Assembly (NCBI GenBank): GCA_020091685.1
Contig: CM034602.1
Span: forward strand, 1,982,936-2,046,935
Length of the DNA: 64,000 nucleotides
Reading direction: 5' to 3'
From: Lutjanus erythropterus
Taxonomy: Eukaryota; Chordata; Actinopteri; Lutjaniformes; Lutjanidae
The translations under genes were made by a program, and so were the position numbers. The stretch's first letter is position 1. Every line of letters begins with the position of its first letter. Below, one piece after another: positions 23,770 to 34,445 of the stretch. The notes beneath the pieces are model-generated. The model was not told the origin of the DNA, did not search any database, and worked only from the letters and a program-made list of their open reading frames with translations.

Positions 23770-24425
23770 CCAACATTCCTGGCATGACAAGGTTCCCCCC
23801 CTCCCGCCGCCTCCTTCTCCTTCCTGCATCACCCAAAACAGACGCTCAAACCATGCTGTAACACCCAGGGTTACCGCCTCCCTCTGGGTCTAAAAATACA
23901 CTTTATTTTCCTCTTTGTGCAGCAAAGCAAAAGCTGCAGAAAAGTCAAACTTGATTTTTCTGCCCTGATAAAAACAAATGAAATAAGCTTTCAGCAGTCA
24001 GATAGTGAAAACTTGCTACCTGAGTTGAATAGCTCACCTGTAGATGCTGCACACCGGCCAATAATCAGCAGTCTGAGGGGAGGCGGGGGTCTCTGCTTCG
24101 GGGTCACCGCAGGGGTCATGGTGGCCCTCTGCGCCGTACGTCCGAAAGCTTTACGTTCATTCCCTCTGTGAGTCTGAAACACAAGCCAGTCATCCACACT
24201 TATATACAGGCTGGAGAGGAGAGCAGAGGGAGGAGAAAGAGCCACCACCACAACACAGCGATTAGAGAGCACACAGGGAGGGAGGGAGGGGGCGAGAGAC
24301 TTAGAAACACACAGTGAAGACAGAGAGAGGGAGAGAGAGCGGTTTTAAATCCGTGAGAGTTTGTGTTGAGCTCCTCTGAGGTCTGATCCTCTCTGGAGGA
24401 AAAGTCTCGACTCATCCACTTCAAT
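23770..24425 (+). promoter_or_regulatory. Candidate promoter or enhancer with muscle-type motifs
   Basis: In plus-strand order: M-CAT/TEAD site CATTCCT (23774-23780), MEF2-like CTAAAAATA (23890-23898), an E-box CACCTG near 24037, a direct repeat GGGTCA-N6-GGGTCA (24101-24118), a TATA-like TATATA (24201-24206), then a purine-rich GAGA tract like many 5' leaders. No coding start with a meaningful frame follows, so it may belong to a noncoding RNA or be chance. Confidence 0.3.
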
Positions 24426-24837
24426 CAGCATCACACACGAAGACGTAAACACTGTCAACAACCATGTCCATGTGTCCCTCTACACACTCTACATTCAAAC
24501 ACTTCTCTTTAATGTGGACAAAGCAGGTGAAGTTCTAATGATGTTAAATTCAAAACTTCATTCAGTCTGTTTTGAGCACAGGGCGACGTCTCGCTCTTGC
24601 CCCACGTCCTTAAACGTTTAAAGTTTAGCCCTTAGACTCCTCCAAATATTGGAAAAATTGAATGTGTGACATATACAAAAGCTCCAGAGCATTTTATTAA
24701 ATGAATCATGAGTGGAGACGCGGTTTCTGAGGTCAAGAGTGAAATGTCAAGCTCAATATATTTATGAGCATCTTCCAAAAACTTGAAAACTCATTGAGGA
24801 CAAGTGAAGAGAGAACTCCTGCAAACGGTCCTCACAA

Positions 24838-24882
24838 ATAATTATAATAATAAATAAAATTAATAATAATAATAATTATTTA
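24838..24882. repeat. AAT-rich simple repeat
   Basis: Imperfect AAT/ATA units flanked by unique sequence. Confidence 0.8.
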
Positions 24883-27800
24883 CAGGTACAACGTTTCCTT
24901 AGACCTTCATCAGGAAAAAAATGTTGAGTTCAATAAGAACATTATATAAAAGTAAAGGACAGTGTGCAGGGGTTCTCTCTTCTCTTGTCTGTGGATTTTC
25001 CTCCTTATGCACCTGTCCACAAGAAACTGAAGGTGTGCATGAGCCTTTAATTCTATTTTTGAAGTCAAGGAGGAAAAAATACTCATTCACTCACTTTTTC
25101 TTGTTTAGGTTTGAAAAAGGCTCTGTAGAGAAAGAAAGTCTTTTTCTGTTGTTGTATGAGACAAATAAACCAGACGGGGTGTTGCACGCTGTTCAGACTG
25201 CAATAAATTTGTGATGTTAGGCTACATAATAAAATCTGACTTGAGTATTTTGTCCTGCCAGACTTGAAAACTTGAGATGTGCTACCTTGCATTTTTTTTC
25301 CTTTGGAATATGCTGACAGGATTTTGTGTTTAGCACTCCACTCAGATTTCCATTGTTGAAGTTCAGCCTCCTTTTCAAATTCAATATACTTATTCATTCA
25401 TAGGGAAAAGATGTACTTGGGCCGAACAATTATTATATTAAAATTTGAAAATTGAAAATGCCCCAGAACAAGAAAAACTCACCCAAACTTCATCAAGAAG
25501 AAAGAAACACAGTTCTACATCATTTTAATGTTTGGAAAAAGGGGAGAAGACTTCCTGATAAAAAAAGCTGCTTAATCAGTGGTTACAGACTGTGACGAGT
25601 ATTATTCATTTTGAAACCTCCACAGACTTAAAGGACAAACACTTTTATTCTACAGGATCTGGAACCCCTTCTTTGAATACCTGAGAACCACTAAATCTCA
25701 AAGAATGAAGTCAGGACTGATGGAACTGGCCTGGAAAAAAGGATGAATAGTTTGGTATGAGGTGAAGTGCATGTAAAGTGTTAAAGTCTGTCAGCCTTTC
25801 CAGATGCAAAGATTTCTCTCTAGACTTCCACTTCTTATTTATTTTATTTTATATTATGTTTTTATTTTATTTTATATTATTACGGTTTGCTTTATCTCCT
25901 TGTCTTTCACTTGGTTCTCTGTATTTTGTGTTGATTTAGTAAAGACCAGAGGTATGTAGGAATGTTTGAAAAAATACCCACATCGAAGGACTCAAGGTAC
26001 CCTGTGGAGTTTCTGACCACTTCAGTAACCTGGTCTCTGTTTTGTTTGTTCTCATGCTTGTGCACAAGTGATGATTGAATGATACGATCTGATTGGTCTA
26101 CAGGCGGGTGTGGAAGACCAGACCAGGGGAGAGATAAAGAATAAAAGTAAGTTGTATTAATATGATCTATGCAGGGGAAATAAACACACAAGAAATTAGT
26201 GATTTTATCCTGCTAACCTTTATTTCACTAAAATTCAACAAACTGAAAAAATATTGTTAATGATTGATCAAAATTGTGGGAAAGGTGGGTGCAAACTGTA
26301 TTTGTTTTCTGAATAGGGGGGCATGTCAGAAAAGGTTTGGGAACCACTAGTTTAACTCATGAATTCATACAAACACATGTAAAAATGCATGGTTGTCTGT
26401 GGGATCCCTGGTATTCAGCCTGGTGTTTTGGTGAAGTATTCTTTAGTATTGTAGCTTCAGTGGCTAACATTAGCTTTTGAAAGAAAAAAACTCATGACAT
26501 CTCTCATGTGACCATCAGATGTGTAATCTTTCTCATTTCTGATTTTTACAACAAACACTGACTTTATTGTCATGTGAAATTAGCTTTTAAATTGAAAAAC
26601 ATATTTGTTCATAGCACAATTCAAACAACATTTGTCTCTCACCATTGAATACTGTCCATATTCTCTCCACAGTTTGGTCCCATGGTGGTTCACCGGAAGA
26701 GGAGGAACGTCGCCTCTAGAAGAAGAAAAAGAAAAAGAAGACACATGGATTTAAGCAGCGCAGGAGGAAACGGATTCAGCACGTTTTCCTCAAAGATTCA
26801 CACAATACATTTTGTGAGTAATACTGAATATAAATATAACTTCTGCTTGTTTACAAGAAAACTCCACTGAGCTCCTTTAATGAACAACAGGCTTTTTGAA
26901 AACTTTTATAAGGAAAGATTAAAGGTACATTTCCTGATTTCCGATATTTGGATTTAGAGATTCTGTAATGAACTGAATACAGAACTCTTCATCTTCAGGA
27001 CATGTGATACAGGGAGTCAACCTGAAATGCACAATAGATTTAGCATTCATTGTGCAGTTGGCACCACTAAGTGCAGTTTTATATGCTTTCTCTCTAATTT
27101 TGCTGAACATTTGAATGGGAAATCTCATACAATACATTCCAGTCTGCTCCTTTCCAAACCAGTTTAATAAGTCAAACTGCATAAACTCAGAAACGCCTGA
27201 GAAAATCTGTGTCTGGTTCTCAAAACAGTCACATGACAACATAAATCTATTCATTTTTATACCAAAATATATACGCAGCAGCACTTCTAACTAGTATCTT
27301 CATCTGCGTGTATTTCTTAATTTGTATTCTCAGTCGTCGGTGCAGTAGCAGAGTGTCAGTGTGCTGATTAAATGACATTACATGTGGACCCAGAACTTTA
27401 ACGAGCTGAGATTCCAGTGGTTAACCTCACATATTTACAACCAGAAGACAAAAGTCACAGCGAACTCGATCCCTGCGAGTCCCTCTGTTAAATATACACA
27501 TGGATTTTCCCTTTTTAACTGCGTCTTTTCATACGGAGTAAATATGTCATCCAACTAAACAGGATTTTCTGAGTGCATCAGTAAAACTTTCTGTTACTTT
27601 TGAATTAAAATGTTAGATCATTCATAATCAGCTCTGAACATCAGAGAACATGCTGAGTTTCTATGCTAAGAGCCTTGTAGTGGTTAGTATCTAAATATAG
27701 GAACGTTGTCTCCATATATCAGTCTCAGGTCTGGGGTCAAAACCAGGCCGCCAGTCTGCAGCAGGCAGCCAGATAAGGGCGAGACAGCACGGCGTGAGAT

Positions 27801-28111
27801 GACATTACTCGGAAAGATGCATTTATTCAGCCGTGAGGTTCATCCTCATGCACTGGTTGGCTGCTAACTTTCAGAATATTTGAATTTGATGTGCATACCT
27901 GATAAATGTCTTCGTGTAACACACACTACAGATCACGCACAGTGCTCCGTTTTATGTGCATATAACTTACTTTTACCTTCTCCGTCATGATTTTAGATAC
28001 AGAGCCCTGAAGCACTTGCTGATTTCACAGTCCTGAACCTGTGTCGATTGGATTATAGACGGATGTTCACCGCTTTCTACACAGAAGGTATATTATGGCT
28101 TGTCTGTTGCC

Positions 28112-28276
28112 TTTCAGGAGCAATATGTAAGAAAAGACTTTGGCCATTTGTTGAATCCAAACTCCAGAAAAATGCCATGTCTTGCTAAAGCTGTTGGCTA
28201 CACTGCTACACTGGTACAGGGAAATTCATGTTTTTTAATGTTTGAAACTAAAATTCTTACATATTGCTCCTTTAAT
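28112..28276. mobile_element. Short MITE with AGGAGCAATATGTAAGAA ends
   Basis: GGAGCAATATGTAAGAA at 28117-28133 faces its reverse complement TTCTTACATATTGCTCC at 28254-28270 with about 120 bp between. There is no coding capacity. A single end of the same family occurs near 48325-48345. Confidence 0.75.
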
Positions 28277-29094
28277 GTTGCCAGGCTCACAAGTCTCTTG
28301 AAGTCAGTTTCCAGTTTGTCTTTCAGCCTGCATGGATCCATCTTCTCATGTGCAGACTGAGAACATGAGGGTTTACGTGAATGGCTTTTGTTTTTCTCTA
28401 AGATGTGACATCAGGACTGGTGTGTGTATTTTGTGTGCGTTTCCTTAAAATTACCAGCTACCGTGAGCCAACTTCAGATGTTTTTTTTCCTCTCCTGGAT
28501 AATCAGTCATCAGCGACTCCTTCAGATCTTCTTTCTGAACTCATCAGGTGCAATTATCTCTAATTTGCTCGCTCCAACTTACAATTTTGTCTTTTTTAAA
28601 ACAAAAGCACACACGCAGTGTTTGTTTCATCGCCCAGCTGAAAGTTGAAGCTGTAGTGCAGGACATTTTGACAGCCAATGGGACTGTCCGTCACTTGTGA
28701 CGGGCTGTGGGTGGTAATTAGATGCTCTGCGTTTCTGCGTAGGAGGAACATGAAGGAGCAGTTTGTTGAGGGTGACTAGAAATCTGAGGAACAGTGTTTG
28801 GTGAAGTCATCTGTGTTTGATTGTGTTTTCTGATGCTCAGCAGTAGCGGCTCGAATAACACTCTACAATAAGGCGTCAGATTAAACAGCTGTGTGTATTC
28901 TGTTTGGAAAAATGCACATTTTTATTCAGGAGAATTTAGCTGCAGCTGCTAACTTTCCCCAAATAACTAAAGGCTGTTTTCCATCGAAGGAGCCACAGGA
29001 GCCAAAGAGTTCAGGAACTACAAAACTTCCTCAGCCGTTAAATTAGACAAACGATGAAGTCAGTGAAAAAAGTTGTTTGACACGCAACAAGATG

Positions 29095-29127
<33 letters not shown>
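29095..29127. repeat. (ACA)n trinucleotide repeat
   Basis: Eleven perfect ACA/CAA units. Confidence 0.95.
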
Positions 29128-29904
29128 CAGTGCACATGGTGTTGCGTGTTGTTTGCTACAAAAATACCATATTAATGTTATAATAACAGTAATAATTCTC
29201 AGACTTCTATTCCATATTCTCAGACCTTTTATTCCATATTCTTTATTGACATTCATATCATAATCTTACAAATGATGTGAGAGAACAAACTAGTTTGATT
29301 TGGCTAATGCAAAATTTACCTTGTTACGAGGCTAAAATGTGTTATTTATAATAAAGAGTGGTTGTCGCATGTCAGTGACCTCTCCATTAGATTCCAGGGT
29401 TCATTTGTCTTTCTATGTTGTCCAGTTCAGGAGTTTTTAAAAATCTGCATTCTGCAGATTCTGCTTTTTTTTGCCATTTACGTTGACATCAATTCAAGAT
29501 GGCCACCAATTCTCAAGTAGACAGCATTAGGGTCATTTTGGGTGCATGGGAACCCATTTCTCCTCCTACAGTGTAATGTGATGTGTGAATGCAACTTCCA
29601 ATCCAATATTTGTAGTGATGAAAAGAGTTGATCGATCAGAAAACAGATAAATGGCAGTGGTGATAACTGAACAATCACTGGCATTACGAATTCACAACAT
29701 TTAGACCTTCAGGTTTCATGATTAACAGATGAATTCATGACCAAAACACCCTTTAATGGCTTATTTAATTTTTTTCACATGGCTCCTTAAGACCAAGTTC
29801 AAGTATAAATCTGAGAACATTTCAATACATGAGGCCCTTCAGTGTTTGAACTAATGTATCCACCATCGTTCTCATTCTCTGGTCGGTCCAGACATGATAA
29901 ACAA

Positions 29905-30125
29905 CTTCAGGTTACACTTTAAAAATAAAGTTTGCTGAGGAAGGTTTCAGGTGACGGCTGCAATTTGGTCGCAGTTTGGTTAGGTTCAGGCACCAAAACT
30001 ACTTGGTTATGTTCAGAAAAAGACTGTGGTTTGGATTAAAATAACTACAATCAACACTGACTGTTGTTCTCACACAGAAAACAAACCTCACTCTGCTGTG
30101 TGAAAGTCCTGTCCACCCTGACCTC
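29905..30125 (+). repeat. Interspersed repeat, GGTTACACTTTAAAAATAAAG family, copy 1
   Basis: Shares with 52861-53035 the opening GGTTACACTTT, TTGGTTAGGTT blocks, CTCACACAGAAAACAAACC and a GTGAAAGTCCTGT block, same order and orientation. Confidence 0.7.
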
Positions 30126-30168
30126 CTCTCTATGTGTTGTTCTTTCTACTACATTTGTCTCGATTAGT

Positions 30169-30545
30169 CAGTCCCTCCAGGATTTTGCGGGCTGTTTTGG
30201 GGATTGTTGGATTTTTTTTTTTTTCTCAAAAATTGCAGTGCATGTTGCAATGTTTTTAGGCATTTTCTGCAATTAAATTGCGAGACCAAGTTAATATTGC
30301 AAAAAAAAGTTGTGATTTTTTGTATAATCTATTAAAAATCAAAGGTAACTTGTTCCAAACAGAAAAAGCTAATATCTATGTCAAACCTTGTGTTCTTTTC
30401 AGAGTTGGAACTCATGGGAAGCTACAATGATTGGTCAAATTTGGAGAAAAGTTGTGGTGATTGAAAAAAATGTCAGGGTCGTGCAGAATTCACAGGGATT
30501 GGTTGCATTTGCATGAAGTGTTGCAAATGTAGCATTTCAAGTATG
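30169..30545. repeat. Interspersed repeat, CAGTCCCTCCAGGATTTTGCG family
   Basis: Starts with CAGTCCCTCCAGGATTTTGC, a known-looking fish DNA-transposon end, and continues with GATTGGTCAAATTTGG and GCAGAATTCACAGGGATTGG. The second half is shared with 12060-12285. The far inverted end was not found. Confidence 0.6.
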
Positions 30546-30663
30546 TTGAAATTTAACATTTTCTCAACTCTTTTGTTTTTACAGTGTAGTTCTATGATAA
30601 GTGAAAATTATAATATAAAAAAAGTGGTTGCTGACGACTGACATAGACAATAATGGGTGTAGT

Positions 30664-30664
<1 letters not shown>

Positions 30665-30711
<47 letters not shown>
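30665..30711. repeat. (AC)n microsatellite
   Basis: About 23 AC units without interruption; a shorter, interrupted GT run follows at 30809-30850. Confidence 0.97.
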
Positions 30712-30712
<1 letters not shown>

Positions 30713-32377
30713 CCTTCGCACACATAAACTTGTCCTCAAATGTTCAAATAAATGCAAACTCAGAGAAAAACAAACCTACAGACTTTCATAATACCTCAAC
30801 CCCAGTCTCTGTGTGTGTGTGAGTGTGTATGTGTGTGTGTAAGTGTGTGGAGGAAACCACATTCCCACAGTGGGTGGAGGGGTGGTCGGTGGTGTGTGTG
30901 TCGGGGGGGTGTATTTGGATTCCTCTGGCCTGGCGTTGTGATCCTGACTGCAGATTCGTTTCCACCACCTCCGTGGATGAAAGGCCCACCCTGAACCCAT
31001 ACAGCCCTCTCACCTCCCCACCCCCCCACACACGGAAACCTCAGCGTCCCTGTGCCGCGGCGGTCAGAGTCTCCTCACGAACATATGGATTGTGTTATGA
31101 AAATGTCTGGACTCAGACTGCGCGGATCCTCCCGCCGCTTTAATGGCTTCAGCTGTAATGAGGCATCGAGTTGCCCGGGGGAAGTAGAGATGGTTCCGCG
31201 TCTGGCGGCGTTCAATACGTTCTGTATAATGTGGACGGTTTCAGGAGAAAATGTGCAGATTTCCATCTGTGGAGCAGGCGAGGCGCCTGCTCCTGCAGGA
31301 TGGTGGTCGACAGAAATTAAATTTATTTGTGAAAGAATGGAAACTGATTTCTGTGGCTGTTACAGTTGGAGGCCGTCATCCCTTCATCATATCAGCTGTT
31401 TGAACTGTTGGTTCCTGTCACTCTCATCTTCTTTAGTTTTAAAGAACCACACAGGTAGTTTTGAGTGTTTAAATGATACATGAGATCTGCTCCTTTAAAA
31501 AGTTCTTTTCTTATGTTCAGGTCCCCCGAAATGTCTGACCCTGACTACACTGACTGTATCGTCCAAGTGTGTTTGAAAGGGAACTTTTAAGTTTTCAGAT
31601 TTCCTACTGTAGCCATTTATTGAGACCCGCAACTCCATTTTGTAAGGTAAAATTAGTATTTTTGTCAAAGGAGCGGATGGAGGACAAAAAAATGTCTAGA
31701 TATACAAGCGATGTGCATCTGCACAGCTTATGATTTCTCCTTCTGCAGAAGAAAAGTATTTTTCTCAAGTCACTTTCTATATGTCCGGGGGACAGTTTAA
31801 ATACTTGTAACTTCCAACAGCTCCCTGTTTTCCATCCTCACCTCATCTTTTTTTGAGGATATATAAAGGTGCCGCCTCTCAGCTTTGTCATAATTACTCT
31901 CTCATTGTCCCCGTTGACTGCTTTGATGAGGGGAATCAGAAATGCAATAAGGATGTCAGCGCTGATTTTGACCAAATTAAAATAGGTTGGAGGTGAAACA
32001 AGTGCATGAAACTTTGGTGAAATCGAGGCATCGAACATTGTTTCAAACAAGCAACATATCACTTAGCCTGTTCGCTGATGCACAGAGTAGATCAGACATC
32101 TAGACTGAGAAAAACTGAAACAACATGATGTACACTTGCTCGTTCGCATCACTTCCACTTAGTGTTACGCTACAGACATTTCAGCCTGTTTTGTGTCTGT
32201 TGGCTGAGTTGATCCACGGGATTAATTTTTATACCTATTAGTTAGTTAGACTGCAAAATATGAAAAAAAGGGCTCAGATTTAAAATACCAGAATTACCCT
32301 TTAAATAAAGGTCACAGATCAGCTCAGTAACAGTTTTGTAAAATAATGCTTATCACTGTCCCTTTGATAAGAACAAC

Positions 32378-32748
32378 CACAGGCGTAGCTGACGTAGGGT
32401 TGGTGGGTTTTGTAAACCCATGGGCCCTCTTGTGATCAAACTTTTTTTTTTTTTTTTAACGTAATGTTGCCGCGGGGTTACGTTACACTGCCGCACGGAG
32501 TGTAACGTCAGACTGGGTCACTGCATTTTGTTGCATATAAGGGGGGATACGAGCGCCACCCCCCCCCCCCCCCCCCCCCCCCCCCCACGCTACACGCGAT
32601 GTGTCTTTCTCCGGTCAGTTGTCATGGGAACAAGACGCTCTGACGGAGCAGAGACAAAACAAACGTGTGTGAATATAATAGGTTTACACCAATGTCAGGC
32701 CCCTTTGACCTCAAAACCCATGTGGAATACAGCCCAGTTACGCCACTG
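32378..32748. mobile_element. Non-autonomous hAT element with 8-bp target duplication
   Basis: Ends CACAGGCGTAGCTG and CAGTTACGCCACTG are imperfect inverted repeats of the hAT type (CAGTGGCGTA). The 8 bp AGAACAAC flanks both sides exactly (32370-32377 and 32749-32756), the target duplication length of hAT transposition. The 371-bp body is CpG-rich, has no transposase, and holds a run of 28 C at 32559-32586. Confidence 0.88.
32559..32586. repeat. Run of 28 C
   Basis: Uninterrupted homopolymer inside the hAT element; its true length is likely to be poorly determined by sequencing. Confidence 0.9.
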
Positions 32749-34027
32749 AGAACAACAGATCAAAAAACACTTAATTGTGGCTGTGGACATGAGTCATGCC
32801 ACTAATTAATGAATTTTGTAGATTGGATGATTTATCCCAGTGATACCGACATGTTTTTGGTCATTTGGACATTTCGCTGTTGAAAGACAACCTTGTGGTC
32901 AGCTGCCAGGTGTCGGAGGAAAGGTGAGCACTGTTTCCTGTGAGTTACAGGGTTTCAGACAGGAAGAGGCTCCGGTCCTTCCAGTCACGCTGCACTTCCT
33001 CACCGCTGACCTCCCACACAGAACAAAAGACGTGCTATCTCATCTGAAGAGTTATATAAGAAAGATTACAGTAAAGCAGAACTACCATTTCCTGTTTCTC
33101 TCTGATGTTTTTATCAGTCCATCCACAGAAGGAAATGGACATAATTTCTTTTGTCATAGTCAGTCAGCTGTGGTTCTGACCTTTGACCTCCACTGTCTGT
33201 AGTCATCAGCACACTGCAGGAGTCGCCCTCGTACACTCGGTGTGCCGCGGTTTCTTTCAAACATGTCAGTGAATTTCACGCTCCGTGTGTTTTATTCCAG
33301 GGTTGCCAGTTTTCCCCCAGCAGTCATATTATTGTTTCTGATGCCATCTTCGCCCACCAACTTAAATCTGCATTTTATGGCCTCCGGGGAGCTTCAGAGT
33401 TGTTGTAGGATCAGGATCTGAGAGCTTGACTGGAGTCAGAATCAACAGCCTGACGCCAGGCTGCTTGGACAGCGGCCATGTTGGTGTTTTCACTGGAGGA
33501 GACGACTGCGACTCTCTGACTGATGAACGATTTCAACACTATACATGTTACAGTACTATAAAAAGACCTGGAGTCTTTGTCTTTGACAAGTTTAAACCAG
33601 GTTAAAAACTCAGATAATACACTCTGGAATTTCACTCAGCAACATCACATGTTGTAAAAGTTTTGTTGTAACAACCTTGGCACTCAACATCTGAAGGCCA
33701 GGCAACATTAATGTTATTCCATCAGTTGTTTTTCTGTTTTTGATCATGTTTTAGGGCAGTGACAGTGGATATTATCACTCTGAGCTGACTGACATGCTTT
33801 CTACAGATTGATGTGTTGTTGCTGCTGTGGATGTGATGGATGACGGTTACTTGTGCTGTCAAGGTTTTGCATTTTATGCTTAGTATTTTCATATTGTTGA
33901 CTGTGAAGGTGCCCAGGCTGCGCCCTTTTAATGCAACATTTTGCTGTTTTCTTTTCCTGGTTATGCCTGCACACTTACTCCATGCCCCAACGCTTCAGTC
34001 ACGCTCGGATCTTCATCAGGTCAGAGT

Positions 34028-34445
34028 TTATACAACGGGAACTCCACCCATATTTATAGATCAATGCCTCAACAGGCTACGACAGCCGGTGTTGTTAACC
34101 ATTCAAACCTAAATTACACAAATTAATTGCATCTTCTCACACATGAAAAATCTATGACCGACACACAAATATATTTGATCATGGATACAGAAAGAAAAGG
34201 GAAACTCTTTAAATCATATTCAGACCCAAGATATCAGTTTGTCAGATGACATTACAGCTAGAAAAAAAAACTCTTGGGTTAATATAACCAGTAATTTAAC
34301 AAATATGTCTGTCAGGGTCAAGAACAGCTTTTTATAAAATCATGTGAGGTTTGAAGGTTAACCACAGCCGCTGTCATACAGCTTGGCAGCCTGTTGAGGC
34401 ACATGATCCATAAATATGGGTGGAGTTTCCATTGTTTAAATATTC
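34028..34445. mobile_element. Fold-back element with about 85-bp inverted arms
   Basis: The arm around 34030-34112 (containing CTCCACCCATATTTAT and CCTCAACAGGCT) returns in reverse complement at 34351-34445, with small indels. The spacer of about 240 bp is AT-rich and has no long frame. This shape fits a MITE or fold-back transposon; the superfamily is unknown. Confidence 0.72.

Noticed and set aside
30628..31031. Overlapping frames rich in histidine and threonine
   Set aside because: They are translations of AC/GT microsatellite sequence.
31052..31483. 143-codon plus-strand frame over the CpG-rich island
   Set aside because: No domain or splice context is visible; GC-rich DNA lacks stops by chance. 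Kept only as a possible regulatory island.
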